From assembly GCA_035527835.1 (NCBI GenBank), contig DATKZS010000127.1:1-64000 (forward strand): 64,000 nt of DNA, written 5' to 3'. Made by a program: the position numbers and the translations under genes. Origin of the DNA: DATKZS01 sp035527835 [NCBI: bacterium]. Its GTDB lineage: Bacteria; RBG-13-61-14. A model generated the notes under the pieces. The model did not search any database. It saw only the letters and a program-made list of their open reading frames with translations, and was not told the origin of the DNA. Each line of letters starts with the position of its first letter. Within the stretch, counting starts at the first letter, position 1. Shown piece by piece: positions 25,788-35,283 of the stretch.

Positions 25788-28289
25788 TCAGGCGCTCATG
25801 GCCCTGACCACGGCCTGGACCAGGTCCTCGGTGCGGTAGGGCTTGGCCATGACGCCCTTGAAGCCATAGCTCCGGAAATCGGACATCACCGGGTCCTGGG
25901 AGTAGCCGCTGGAAACAATGGCCTTGGCCCGCGGGTCAATTTGGAGGAGCTTGGAGATGGCCTCGGCCCCGCCCATGCCTCCCGAGATGGTCAGGTCCAT
26001 GACCACCACGGCGAAGGGGTCGCCGGACTCCATGGCCTCCCGGTACATGGCCACGGCCTCGCTCCCGTCGGCCGCGGTCGAGACCTCGAACCCGGCGTTG
26101 CGCAGGACGCGGGAGGCCACCCGCCGGATCTGCTCGTCGTCATCCATGACCAGGACCCGGCCGTGTCCGGCGGCCACTCCCGCCGGGGCCGCGGGTTCCG
26201 GGACCGGCGCCTGGTCGGTGGCCGGAAGAAAGACCTGGAAGACGCTGCCCCGGTCCGGTCCCGGCTCCACGCTGATGTGCCCGCCGTGCCTCCTGATGAT
26301 GGAGTAGGAGATGGCGAGGCCCAGGCCGCTGCCTTGTTGCTTGGTGGTGAAATAGGGGTCGAAAATTTTAGGCAGCACGTCCGCGGGAATTCCCGGCCCC
26401 TGGTCGTGGACCGAGATCGTCACGTACTTGCCGGGGCCGAGCGGGAGCGCGGAGTCGGCGCCGAGCTCGAGGTTGTGCGCGGCCACCGTTACGGTCCCGC
26501 CTTCGGGCATGGCCTGGTCGGCGTTGATGACCAGGTTGTTGATGACCTGGCTGATCTGTCCCTCGTCCACCTCGGCCGGCCACAGGCCGTCGCCGATGTC
26601 GAATTCGCAGCGCGACTTGGAACCGCGCATGGCGAAGCGCGCCGTTTCCAGGAGCATGGTATGGAGGTTCATGGCCTTCTTGATGGGCGCGCCTCCGCGC
26701 GAGAAGGTGAGGAGCTGGCGGGTCAGGTCCTTGGCCCGGAAGGCGGCGTACTCGGCGTCGGCCAGGATTTCCGTGACCTTGTGCTCAAAGGGCAGGAGCT
26801 GCTTGGTGAGCGAAATATTGGCGGTGATGGCGGTCAGGATGTTGTTGAAGTCGTGGGCGATGCCGCCGGCCAGGATGCCAAGCGACTCGATGCGCTCGGC
26901 CTTCTGCATCTCCCGCTCCAGTTGTTTTCGCTCGGTGATGTCATGGAGCACCAGGACGGAGCCGGTGAGCCTGCCGTCGTCGCCGAGCAGGGGCGTGGAA
27001 TTAAGCTGATAGTCTCGGCCCAGGACCTTGATGCGGGCCTCGCCGGAGTGTTCCATGCCGTCGCTCATGGTGAGGAAGTGGGGGCATGATACGGGCGGGG
27101 TGTCCTGCCCGTAAATCAGGCGGCAATAGGGACGGCCCAGGATTTCCTGGAACGGCAGGTTGAGCAGCGAAGCCACGACGCGGTTCACCCGGATGACGCG
27201 GTGGTCCGGATCAACCAGGAAGATCAGGTCGGAGATGGCGTCGAACGTCCGCCTCCATTCCCCGGCGGCCCGCTTCAGCCGGGAGTCGTAGTTCTTGCGG
27301 CCGGTGATGTCCGTGTTGACGCCGACCCAGCGGATCTTCCCGGCCGGTCCCGGGATCACCACGCCCCGGCTCGAAATGAAGACGTAGGTCCCGTCGCCCC
27401 TCCGCACCCGGTATTCTTCGTGGAACGGCTCGCCCTGCCCGAGGTGCCGGGCCACCGCCTCATGGACCCGTTGCCGGTCCTCGCGGTGGACCAGACGGTT
27501 GCCCGCGAACAGATCGCGCGGAAAACCGCCCGGCGGATACCCGTAAAAGGCGTCAACGTCGCCGTACCACTCGAACCGCCCGGTATCCGAGTCCCATTCA
27601 AAGATCAGGTCATGGGCGATGCCCGCCGCCGTCCGGAACCGCTCCTCGGAGCGCCGGAGCGCCTCCAGGGCCTTGCGCTCCTCCGTGATGTCCCGGGAGA
27701 TCAGCAGCACCTCGAACCCGCCTCCGCCCTTGTCCAGCAATGTCGGATAATTCTCGACCAGGATATCCTGCTCGCCGCGCTTCGCTCTCACCACCACCGG
27801 CCCGGCCGACTCCCCCCGGAGCATGGCCTGCAAGCTTTTCACCATTCGCGCAATGTCCTCGGGGTAGGGCAGGTTGAAATCCGTGAACTTCTTCCCGATC
27901 GCTTCCTCCCGGCTGATTCCCATCAGGTCCAGGGCGGCCTGGTTCAGGTCCAGGACCGCGCCGTCGGCCGAGATGACGGTAATGGCCTCGGGCGAGGAGC
28001 TGAACAGGGTGCGGTACTTCTTCTCGCTCTCCTGTAAGTCTCCGATGACCGCGCCCAGCCGCTTGGCATAGCCCCGGACGAGGAGGAAGATGATGATGGA
28101 GGTAAAGAGGACGAAAAACACGCCCTTCACGGTCTGGAGCAATGCCAGGGACGGGACGTCTTGCGCCAGCCGGGCGATGAGCTCGTCGGAGAAAAAGATC
28201 CAGAGCACGCCCAGCAGCATGAAAACGGCCGCGATCTTATAGGGCACGAGGCTCAGGTCTTTTCTGGTATCGGGCCCCGGCGGCGTCAT
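25788..28289 (-). CDS. Membrane-anchored PAS hybrid histidine kinase with receiver
   Basis: 833 residues. Two N-terminal membrane helices (about 17-34 and 52-71) enclose a very short periplasmic loop, so sensing is probably cytoplasmic. Three PAS domains follow, including a PAS_3-type domain with the segment WYGDVDAFYGYPPGGFP. HisKA has H479 in [11 protein letters not shown], the ATPase domain has NADQAMP and [12 protein letters not shown], and the receiver has D765 in VVMDLTISGGMGGAE. It starts 4 nt after the stop of the isomerase-like gene, so it is cotranscribed with it and with the M14 peptidase. The second kinase follows after 105 nt. Confidence 0.92.
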   Translation of the reverse strand: MTPPGPDTRKDLSLVPYKIAAVFMLLGVLWIFFSDELIARLAQDVPSLALLQTVKGVFFVLFTSIIIFLLVRGYAKRLGAVIGDLQESEKKYRTLFSSSPEAITVISADGAVLDLNQAALDLMGISREEAIGKKFTDFNLPYPEDIARMVKSLQAMLRGESAGPVVVRAKRGEQDILVENYPTLLDKGGGGFEVLLISRDITEERKALEALRRSEERFRTAAGIAHDLIFEWDSDTGRFEWYGDVDAFYGYPPGGFPRDLFAGNRLVHREDRQRVHEAVARHLGQGEPFHEEYRVRRGDGTYVFISSRGVVIPGPAGKIRWVGVNTDITGRKNYDSRLKRAAGEWRRTFDAISDLIFLVDPDHRVIRVNRVVASLLNLPFQEILGRPYCRLIYGQDTPPVSCPHFLTMSDGMEHSGEARIKVLGRDYQLNSTPLLGDDGRLTGSVLVLHDITERKQLEREMQKAERIESLGILAGGIAHDFNNILTAITANISLTKQLLPFEHKVTEILADAEYAAFRAKDLTRQLLTFSRGGAPIKKAMNLHTMLLETARFAMRGSKSRCEFDIGDGLWPAEVDEGQISQVINNLVINADQAMPEGGTVTVAAHNLELGADSALPLGPGKYVTISVHDQGPGIPADVLPKIFDPYFTTKQQGSGLGLAISYSIIRRHGGHISVEPGPDRGSVFQVFLPATDQAPVPEPAAPAGVAAGHGRVLVMDDDEQIRRVASRVLRNAGFEVSTAADGSEAVAMYREAMESGDPFAVVVMDLTISGGMGGAEAISKLLQIDPRAKAIVSSGYSQDPVMSDFRSYGFKGVMAKPYRTEDLVQAVVRAMSA

Positions 28290-28292
28290 GCT

Positions 28293-29189
28293 TTACCTCT
28301 TGGATTTCGCCGCGCGCGGTGAAGCGGCTGCTTTCCCCTTGCCGGCGGCCGCGCGGAAGAACTCCGCGGTGAGCCGCACCGCGTCCTCCGGCGTGGGCTC
28401 GGGCAGGATCTCCGCGGAAAGCCAGCCCTCGTAATTCATGGCGCTGAGCGCTCGGAGCACCGGCGTGAACGCGATGTGGCCCTGGCCCGGCGCGCGCCGG
28501 TTCGAGTCCGCGAAGTGCACGTGGCCGAGCCGACCGCCGGCCAGCCCAAGCGAACCCGCCAGGTCCCGGTCCTCGATGTTCATGTGAAAGGTGTCGGCCA
28601 GAATCATGATGGAAGGGTCGGTCCGGTCCAAAAAAGCCACGGCCTCCGCGACCGAGTTGAGGAGCCGCGTCTCGTAGCGGTTGATCGGCTCCAGCAACAG
28701 GCCGGGCGATCCGGCCTCCTGCGCGTACGCCCCGAGCTCCGCGAGCGCGTCCGCGAGCCGGCCGAGGGCGGATGGTACGTCCTCCCGGCGCCCGGCCGTG
28801 CCCCGGATCAGGCCGACGATCACCCGCGCCCCGAGCTCCGCCCCGAGATCGAGCTGGCGCTTCATCCGCTCCATCGCCCGCGTCCGCTTGGCCGTGTCCG
28901 CGCCGGTGAGCGACAGGCCCTCCTCGACCCAGGCCTGTCCCGTGCCGATCGCCGCGATGGACAGGCCGTGATCAGCGGCCAGCTTCTTCATGCTCCCGGC
29001 CGACACCAGCGCCGGGTCGCGCACCGCGACCTCCACTCCGCCAAAGCCGTGGGCCGCCACCAGGGCAAAGGCCCGTTTAACGTCCGCGGACAGGGCCAGG
29101 GCCTCGAAGGAGGTCGGCGACACCGAGACCACCATGGCGGTCTTCAAGCCCGTGGCCTTGGGCGCGCGTCGTTTTTTTGCCGGGCTCAT
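28293..29189 (-). CDS. Sugar phosphate isomerase/epimerase-like TIM barrel protein
   Basis: 298-residue AP_endonuc_2-type TIM barrel (xylose isomerase-like). Readable metal-site segments include GLLLEPINRYE (Glu), ILADTFHMNIED (Asp and His), GHVHFADSNRR and WLSAEILPEP. The pattern resembles hydroxypyruvate isomerase, tagatose/psicose epimerase and related enzymes; the exact substrate is unknown. Both ends carry basic, low-complexity extensions (N-terminal SPAKKRRAPK, C-terminal KGKAAASPRAAKSKR). The ATG overlaps the stop of the M14 peptidase gene by 4 bp (ATGA), which decides the start. Confidence 0.82.
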   Translation of the reverse strand: MSPAKKRRAPKATGLKTAMVVSVSPTSFEALALSADVKRAFALVAAHGFGGVEVAVRDPALVSAGSMKKLAADHGLSIAAIGTGQAWVEEGLSLTGADTAKRTRAMERMKRQLDLGAELGARVIVGLIRGTAGRREDVPSALGRLADALAELGAYAQEAGSPGLLLEPINRYETRLLNSVAEAVAFLDRTDPSIMILADTFHMNIEDRDLAGSLGLAGGRLGHVHFADSNRRAPGQGHIAFTPVLRALSAMNYEGWLSAEILPEPTPEDAVRLTAEFFRAAAGKGKAAASPRAAKSKR

Positions 29190-30223
29190 CTTTCTTCCCG
29201 CGCCACCCGACGCCCGCCGATGGTCCGGACGGCCTGCTGGAGGGCCGCGATGCCCGCGCGCGCGTCGTTCTCGACCCACCACTCGGGGTCCTTCGGGTTA
29301 AAGGTCCAGAAAATGTCGTCGCAGCCGCAGGCCTTCTGGTTCATCGCCCGGCGTCCGATCTCGACGTCCATGGCCAGCACTCCGTACTCGGCGTAGAGCC
29401 AGTCCTCCATCTCGCCGGTGTAGGAATCAAAGACCCGGCTCTGGAGGCGCGGGTACTTGAGCTTCGGCTGGTTCAGGCTGAAGGCCCGGCACATCTTCTT
29501 GAAGCGCCGGGTGCACGCGGTGCTCGGGCAATGTGCCGGGTACTGGACGGCCGCGTAAGAGTGCCACTCGATGGCGGCCACGATCTCGGCGTGTTCCCGG
29601 AAGAAGCGGTCGAGCGCGCTGGTCTCGGGCTCGGAGAGCGGCGCGGGCCCGCGGTAGTGGCCGGAGGCCGGGTCGGGCGATCCGGCCCAGTCAATGGGTA
29701 GGGTGGGCCGGCCCGGCATGGGCCAGTTCCGGTTCAGGTCCACCCCGTGCGCGTTTTTGCGGCACGATCCCGGGTCCGGCTCTTTCGGGTCCTCCCAGGT
29801 ATTGAAGTAGCCGTCGGGGTTCACGCACGGTGTGATGTAAAAGTCCATCTCGTCGAGCGCCCCGCTCACCATCGGATCGGACCCGTCCTGATCCAGGAGC
29901 AGGTGCGCCACCGCCATGGCCATGCGGTTGCCGATCCACTCGTTGCCGTGAATGGCGCCGCCCACCCATCCCGCCGGCTGCGGGCCCGATCCGGGCCGGC
30001 TGATGCGCACGACGAGCAGCGGACGGCCCTGCACGCTCCGGCCGTACTCGATCACCCGCGCGCGATCCGGGTGCGCCGTGGCCAGGCCGTAAATCTCGGC
30101 GATCATTTCCTCGGGCGGCGGGTACGGCGCCACCGGATTGGCCGGGCCCGCGGCCGGCGCCGGCCCGCTGACCAGGGCCAGGAGCGCCGAAAACAACCAG
30201 AGCTTATGGCGTGTCATAGGCAC
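29186..30223 (-). CDS. Exported M14-family zinc carboxypeptidase
   Basis: 345 residues with an N-terminal signal peptide (LWLFSALLALVSGPAPAAG). M14 motifs: zinc ligands in GGAIHGNEW, substrate-binding RKNAHGVDLNRNWP, a third ligand His in EWHSYA, and the catalytic Glu in VLAMDVEIG near residue 290. It should trim peptides or gamma-D-glutamyl/meso-DAP type substrates in the periplasm or outside the cell. Several Cys pairs in the second half may form disulfides. It is the first gene of the run leading to the isomerase-like and hybrid kinase genes. Confidence 0.88.
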   Translation of the reverse strand: MPMTRHKLWLFSALLALVSGPAPAAGPANPVAPYPPPEEMIAEIYGLATAHPDRARVIEYGRSVQGRPLLVVRISRPGSGPQPAGWVGGAIHGNEWIGNRMAMAVAHLLLDQDGSDPMVSGALDEMDFYITPCVNPDGYFNTWEDPKEPDPGSCRKNAHGVDLNRNWPMPGRPTLPIDWAGSPDPASGHYRGPAPLSEPETSALDRFFREHAEIVAAIEWHSYAAVQYPAHCPSTACTRRFKKMCRAFSLNQPKLKYPRLQSRVFDSYTGEMEDWLYAEYGVLAMDVEIGRRAMNQKACGCDDIFWTFNPKDPEWWVENDARAGIAALQQAVRTIGGRRVAREER

Positions 30224-30249
30224 CTGTCCTTGATGGTTTGTAACGAGAA

Positions 30250-30270
30250 AAGGGGGCGCGTGGCCCCCTT
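30250..30270 (-). terminator. Intrinsic terminator downstream of ssb
   Basis: An 8-bp stem AAGGGGGC/GCCCCCTT with a 5-nt loop lies 50 nt after the ssb stop. On the minus strand it is followed by TTCTCGTTA, a weak T-tract. Confidence 0.6.
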
Positions 30271-30319
30271 GATTCTGGTTTATGGTGAGTCGGGATCGTG
30301 CTCGGGCCGGGTCCGCGGC

Positions 30320-30739
30320 TCAGAAGGGAATGTCGTCTCCGGGCGGCGGCTGGGAATCGTCGGTGCCTTGGCTGGAAGCATCAGGGGCCGGAGCACTTTC
30401 TCCCTTGCCCCCGAGCATGAGCATGGACTGGCCCACGATCTCGGTGGTCTTGTGCTTCTGCCCATCCTGGCTGGTCCACTCGCGGGTCTGGAGCCGGCCC
30501 TCGATGTATACCTGTTTGCCCTTGCTCAGGTACTGGCCCGCGATCTCGGCCAGCTTGCCGAACAGCGCCACCCGGTGCCATTCCGTGCGCTCCTGCTTGT
30601 TGCCGTCCTTGTCCTGGTAGTTATCATTAGTGGCCACGCTGAAATTGGCCACCGCCTGCCCCGAGGGCAGATACCTTACCTCCGGGTCCTTGCCCAGGTT
30701 CCCGATGATGATGACCTTGTTTAAGCCTCTTCCCGCCAT
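30320..30739 (-). CDS. ssb: Single-stranded DNA-binding protein
   Basis: 139-residue SSB. The OB fold starts at [23 protein letters not shown] and includes [10 protein letters not shown] and [20 protein letters not shown]. The C-terminus is a short disordered linker ending in the acidic tip DDIPF that recruits replication and repair partners. GGGAGGT lies 8 nt before the ATG, so the 27 codons of open frame upstream are not included. It diverges from plsC. Confidence 0.96.
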   Translation of the reverse strand: MAGRGLNKVIIIGNLGKDPEVRYLPSGQAVANFSVATNDNYQDKDGNKQERTEWHRVALFGKLAEIAGQYLSKGKQVYIEGRLQTREWTSQDGQKHKTTEIVGQSMLMLGGKGESAPAPDASSQGTDDSQPPPGDDIPF

Positions 30740-30803
30740 TATCTTGACCTCCCTCGATTTTCGCTTTGACTCTATCATGCCCGCCGTGTTAATAGCAAGT
30801 AGC

Positions 30804-31574
30804 ATGGTGGTCCTGTACACCGCCTACATGTGGGCACTGATCGCGGCCGCCACCCTGGTCTTCGGCGGCCTGCTCGTGGTGTTGTCACCGGTGGCGCGCA
30901 AGGGACCGATCTACCGCCTGATCTCGCGGGCGTGGGGCCGGATCATCGTGCGCGCCTCCGGAGTCCGCTTCTCCATGATCGGCGCGGACAAGCTCGATCC
31001 CCTCAAGCCCTGCGTCTATATGTCGAACCACCAGAGCTACTTCGACGTGATCTGCGAGATCGGCTACCTGCCCCACCCCGCCCGCTTCGTGGCCAAGAAG
31101 GAGCTCGTTTACATCCCGATCTTCGGCCAGGCTATGTGGGCCTCCGGCCACATCATCATCAACCGCTCGCGCCACGCCGATTCCATGGCCGGGCTCAAGA
31201 AGGCCGCGGACAAGATCCGGGCCGGGACCTCCATCCTGGTCTTTCCCGAGGGCACCCGCAGCCCGGACCATAAGCTCGGAGAGTTCAAGAAGGGCGGGTT
31301 CATGCTCGCGCTCGAGGCCCAGGTCCCGATCGTGCCCGTGAGCGTCTCCGGCACCCACCCCATGATGCCCAAGGACGGATTCACCTTCCGCAAAAGCGAC
31401 GTCACCATCGTGATCGGCGAGCCCATCCCCACCGCCGGCCTCACCGCCGCCGACCGCACCCGTCTCATTGATCTAACCCGCGCCGCCATCATCAAGAACT
31501 TCCCGGCCGGATCAGCGGAAGCTCTTGCCAACCAGAAGGACCCGGTGCTGGAAAAAATTTCCTGCGATCAGTAA
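30804..31574 (+). CDS. plsC: 1-acyl-sn-glycerol-3-phosphate acyltransferase (PlsC-like)
   Basis: About 256 residues: an N-terminal membrane helix ([20 protein letters not shown]), the acyltransferase H-x4-D motif as NHQSYFD, and the glycerol-phosphate-binding FPEGTRS motif, as expected for the enzyme that converts lysophosphatidate to phosphatidate. The start is uncertain: in-frame ATGs occur at 30777, 30804 and 30828, none with a clear ribosome binding site. A weak TTGACT-17-TTAATA promoter at 30764-30792 would favour 30804. The open frame upstream of 30740 overlaps ssb and is not used. Confidence 0.9.
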   Translation: MVVLYTAYMWALIAAATLVFGGLLVVLSPVARKGPIYRLISRAWGRIIVRASGVRFSMIGADKLDPLKPCVYMSNHQSYFDVICEIGYLPHPARFVAKKELVYIPIFGQAMWASGHIIINRSRHADSMAGLKKAADKIRAGTSILVFPEGTRSPDHKLGEFKKGGFMLALEAQVPIVPVSVSGTHPMMPKDGFTFRKSDVTIVIGEPIPTAGLTAADRTRLIDLTRAAIIKNFPAGSAEALANQKDPVLEKISCDQ

Positions 31575-31584
31575 TTCAAGCTGC

Positions 31585-31670
31585 TTTTTCAACACAACGG
31601 CACAACGGCATAATGGTTTCTTAATATACCTTCATCTTGCCGTTGAGCCGTTGTGCCGTTGTGTTGAATA
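31585..31670. repeat. Inverted hairpin repeat, 'cacaacggcacaacgg' family (E)
   Basis: Left arm 31587-31613 (CAACACAACGGCACAACGGC and on), right arm 31637-31668 (imperfect reverse complement), AT-rich spacer. It lies between convergent plsC and the GH127 gene. A second pair of this family is at 37453-37537. Confidence 0.88.
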
Positions 31671-31735
31671 AAACACTTGGACGTGCAGACGCGGTCGCGA
31701 CTAAAGTCGCGCCCACGGCAGGATGGAGGGAAGGC

Positions 31736-33754
31736 TCATTGCGCGCGGACCCATACCTCCATTTGCGACGGGCCGCGGTTTGACCAGGCGTAATAAGGGA
31801 TGGCCGTGAACTCCGCGCCCTCTTGGGTGCGGCCTTTGACCACCACCACTCCGCCCAGCAGGTCGGGCCGGTATTCCGAGGACAGGGCCGCGGATTTGTT
31901 GATCACGAGCTTATGAACGTCGAGGCCCGGATTATCTTGGCCTTCCAGGCAATAGAGCAGCGGGCCGCGGAGGATGGCGACTCTTCCGCGGTTTTCCCGG
32001 ACCTCACGCGGCGACGCCACCAGCACCGGGTCCATGCGCAATGCCATCTCGATCAAGTCGCCCGCTTTCCATTCGCGGCTGATCGTGAGATAGGTCCCGG
32101 CCGCCGGGTCGCCGGTTTCTTGGCCGTTCACCGTGATCCGGGCGCTTTCCGCCCATGCCGGCACGCGGAGCTTCATGGTAAAGGTCAGGGGCCGCTCCAG
32201 CTTGACCGTGATGCTCACGTTCTCGTCCCAGGGCAGGCCGCTCTCGACCACGATCTCCACCTTGCCCGGCTCCAGGCCGAACTCCGCCTTTCCGCCCATG
32301 TACTGATTGACCCAGACCGTGTCCGGCCCCTGGCCGTAAGCGTAGCGCTCGAGCGACGCGATCAAGCGCGCGATGTTAGGCGGGCAGCAGGCGGTGGTGT
32401 ACCACGGCTTACGCTGGTCTTGGCCGAATGACGCGAGCCGGTTCTGGTAAAAATAATTCTTGCCGTCGAGCGATAGCCCGGCCAGGAAGCCGTTGTAGAG
32501 CGCGCGTTCGAGCTGGTCCGCGTAGCGGGCCTCGCCCGTGGCCAGGAGCATCCGGGCGCTCCAGAAGATGCTGCCCACGGCGGCGCAGGTCTCGGCGTAG
32601 CTCTGGTGGGGCAGCTCGTAGTCGCGGCCGAAGCCCTCGATGTTGGGCAGCGATCCCATGCCGCCGGTGATGTAGGTGCGCTTGAGAATCGTGTTGTCCC
32701 AGATGCGCGCGAGCGTGGTCAGAAGCCCGCTCTCACCGGTTTCCAGGTACAGGTCGGCCGCGCCGGTGTAAAAATACATGGCCCGCACCGCGTGTCCTTC
32801 ACCCACGCTCTGCGTAAGGAGCGGCGCCTGCACCTGGAAGTATTTGCCGCTGATGAAACTGGCCAGCGTGCGCGCCAGGTAGGAAGGGTTGATCAGCTCG
32901 CCGCCGTAAGACGAGCCCGCGGCCTTGTCGTCCGGCGGCAGGTACGGCGCGCGCCTGGCCGCGGCGATCTTGCCGAGTTCCGACTGGTCGCGGAGCGCGG
33001 CCAGCAGACCCTTCACGTAACCCGGGTTCCGGCCGCGCTGATGGATGAAAAAGGAGGCGAGGTCCAGGTAGTCCTTCTTCCCGGTGACGCGGCAGAGTCG
33101 GACCAGCGCGAGCTCGATCTCCTCGTGGCCGGGCACGCCCTCATTCCGGCCCGGCCCGAACTCGCGGACCAAGAGGTCGGCGAGCCGGGTGGCGACTGCC
33201 AGGAGCGCGGTATCGCCGGTGGCCTCGAAATCCGCGCACGCCGCCTCGATCAGGTGGCCCGAGCAATACAACTCGTGGTTCATCCACAGGTTGGTGAAGC
33301 GCCGCTCGGGCGCGAAGACCTGGTAATAGGTGTTGACATAGCCGTCGGCCATCTGCGCGTCCGCGATCAGGCCCGCGGCCTCCCGCACCCGGGCCGCGAG
33401 CTCCCGGTCCTCCGGGTGCTTGCCCGCAACGTAAGACGCGGCCTCCAGCCACTTATACAGGTCCGAGTCCATGTACACCGGCCCGAGCTGAGCGCCTTCC
33501 GTCTTTCCCGCCGCCACCCGGAAATTGTCCAGGTAATGCCGCGCGACCAGTTGCTCCCACTGCTCCGGCAGCGTGACCTCCCGGAGCTGCTCGCGCCGTG
33601 CGCCCCAGAACCCGCCGCTGATCTCTGCCTTATTAAGGTCAAGGGGATGAAATACCGCCGCCGAGTACGTGCCCATGTCGCCCTCCGCAAACGCCGCCGG
33701 GGCCGTGAAGCCCGCCGCTAAAAACGCAAGCATGATTATTCCGGCCGACTTCAT
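31736..33754 (-). CDS. Exported GH127 (DUF1680) beta-L-arabinofuranosidase-like enzyme
   Basis: 672 residues from MKSAGIIMLAF with a cleavable signal peptide (ending near AAFAEGDMG). The alpha/alpha-barrel carries the GH127 zinc-cysteine active site: YAETCAAVGS supplies the Glu and first Cys, and YTTACCPPN supplies the paired Cys, one of which is the nucleophile in characterised members. A beta-sandwich domain completes the C-terminus. Activity on arabinofuranosides is likely but GH127 relatives vary. GGAGG precedes the chosen ATG; 23 further codons upstream are in frame but not supported. Confidence 0.88.
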   Translation of the reverse strand: MKSAGIIMLAFLAAGFTAPAAFAEGDMGTYSAAVFHPLDLNKAEISGGFWGARREQLREVTLPEQWEQLVARHYLDNFRVAAGKTEGAQLGPVYMDSDLYKWLEAASYVAGKHPEDRELAARVREAAGLIADAQMADGYVNTYYQVFAPERRFTNLWMNHELYCSGHLIEAACADFEATGDTALLAVATRLADLLVREFGPGRNEGVPGHEEIELALVRLCRVTGKKDYLDLASFFIHQRGRNPGYVKGLLAALRDQSELGKIAAARRAPYLPPDDKAAGSSYGGELINPSYLARTLASFISGKYFQVQAPLLTQSVGEGHAVRAMYFYTGAADLYLETGESGLLTTLARIWDNTILKRTYITGGMGSLPNIEGFGRDYELPHQSYAETCAAVGSIFWSARMLLATGEARYADQLERALYNGFLAGLSLDGKNYFYQNRLASFGQDQRKPWYTTACCPPNIARLIASLERYAYGQGPDTVWVNQYMGGKAEFGLEPGKVEIVVESGLPWDENVSITVKLERPLTFTMKLRVPAWAESARITVNGQETGDPAAGTYLTISREWKAGDLIEMALRMDPVLVASPREVRENRGRVAILRGPLLYCLEGQDNPGLDVHKLVINKSAALSSEYRPDLLGGVVVVKGRTQEGAEFTAIPYYAWSNRGPSQMEVWVRAQ

Positions 33755-33934
33755 TCCTCCACTTCCTTCCCCGCGCATTCTCCGGTTCCAGGTTATCTTA
33801 CCAACAACCTCTTCCGGGGCCAACTATCTTGCCGGCGGCCCCTTGCGCGTCCCGCTGAAATATGTTTTAGTGGGCGCCAAGCCGGCTGCGGCCGGCCGGC
33901 TCATAAATTCCTGAAGCAAGAAAGGAGAACTGAC

Positions 33935-35137
33935 ATGCGCACAACCAGGAGAGCGTATTCACTGAAACTCGCGGCGGCAGTGTCCACGGCTTTCGTGCTG
34001 GTGGGCCTGCCGCTCTTGGCCGGCAATGAGACCCAGTCCTTCGGCCATACCATCCCGGCGTTCGAGGACGTGTTCATCAAGCTGTTCAAGCTCGAGGTCG
34101 GGACCATGAGCATGGACCAGTTGAAGACGGTCTCGGCCCAGCTCTCCGACAAAGAGCGGGCGGCCATCAGCTATTTCCTGGGCTCGGAGGGTCACGACAA
34201 GGTGAAGGAGGGGATGCCGCAGGACAAGCAGGACTTCCTGGAGGAAAAATACCAGGCCCATAGCGAGGTCCCGCCGGAGTTCGACTTTCGCAAGGTGTTT
34301 CCGCACGTGCTGGCGGTGGCGGACAACAACCTGACGCTCGAGCAGAACAAGCAGGTGGTGGACGCGCTCGCCGAGGAGGAGATCGCGAGTCAGAGTTTTT
34401 ACCTGGGCGAGGACGGACGGGCCGCATTTTTCAACGAGATTTCCGAGGACCGGGCGCGGATCATCCTGGACCGGACCGCCGACTGGGTGTTCATTGACAC
34501 CGGCAAGCGCAAGTACAAGCTGATCAGCGATTACACCAGCATCATGTATAAGCAGGAGCGGCTGGGCAATAAGCTCCAGGACGTGGAGAAAATCCTGGTC
34601 AAGTTCCGCGAGAAGCCAAAAGGCATTTACATGAAGTGGCTGGACGGCCCGTGGAAGGGGCGTGAGCTGGTGTACAGCGACAAGGCGCTGGGCGTGGGCA
34701 AGGTCAGGGTGCGCGAGAGCGGCATCCTGGGCATCATCCCGGTCACGCTGCCGGTGGACAGCGAGATCGCCAAGCGCGGCTCCAACCACATGGTCACCGA
34801 GATCGGCCTTAAAAACCTGCTCGACATGATCGAATTCGACTACAGAAAGGCCGCGCCCAAGGGCGAGCTCACCCGCAAGAATCACGGCATCGTGGACGTG
34901 GACGGGCACAAGGTCTTCAAGCAGGAGAGCATCCTGTCCAAGGACAAGTCCAAGGGCTACTACTGCTACCGCATGATTCACTATATTGACTACCTCCGCT
35001 CACTGGAGATCCAGGCGGAAGTTTTCAATTGGGACAATGAACTCCAGGAATCGTATCTGTACACCCAGATCAAATTGAACGCCGGGCTCACCGACCGCGA
35101 CTTCGACCCCAGTAACCCGGACTATGACCTGAAATAA
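33935..35137 (+). CDS. Exported DUF1571 protein
   Basis: 400 residues with an N-terminal signal peptide (LKLAAAVSTAFVLVGLPLLAG). The N-terminal half is helical with no family I recognise. The C-terminal half, from about residue 185, reads as DUF1571: KPKGIYMKWLDGPWKGREL, then VYSDKALGVGKVRVRES, and a closing set of beta strands. DUF1571 proteins are secreted and resemble lipid-carrier folds, but no function is established. AAGGAG precedes the ATG at good distance. It is followed by a hairpin repeat and the molybdopterin enzyme gene. Confidence 0.75.
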   Translation: MRTTRRAYSLKLAAAVSTAFVLVGLPLLAGNETQSFGHTIPAFEDVFIKLFKLEVGTMSMDQLKTVSAQLSDKERAAISYFLGSEGHDKVKEGMPQDKQDFLEEKYQAHSEVPPEFDFRKVFPHVLAVADNNLTLEQNKQVVDALAEEEIASQSFYLGEDGRAAFFNEISEDRARIILDRTADWVFIDTGKRKYKLISDYTSIMYKQERLGNKLQDVEKILVKFREKPKGIYMKWLDGPWKGRELVYSDKALGVGKVRVRESGILGIIPVTLPVDSEIAKRGSNHMVTEIGLKNLLDMIEFDYRKAAPKGELTRKNHGIVDVDGHKVFKQESILSKDKSKGYYCYRMIHYIDYLRSLEIQAEVFNWDNELQESYLYTQIKLNAGLTDRDFDPSNPDYDLK

Positions 35138-35154
35138 TCAGAGGGGTTGAAAGA

Positions 35155-35244
35155 GTTAACCGCAGATGAACGCGGATGAACGCAGATAATTATCTTATTG
35201 AATACATAATCTTATCTGTGTTCATCTGCGTTCATCTGCGTTAA
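35155..35244. repeat. Inverted hairpin repeat, 'gatgaacgcg' family (A)
   Basis: Left arm 35156-35189 (CCGCAGATGAACGCGGATGA and on), right arm 35212-35243, AT-rich 22-nt spacer. Nearly identical arms flank the GxxExxY gene at 45226-45709. Confidence 0.9.
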
Positions 35245-35283
35245 AAAATACCTATTGGAAGCTGAAAAAACGGGGAGGGATTA

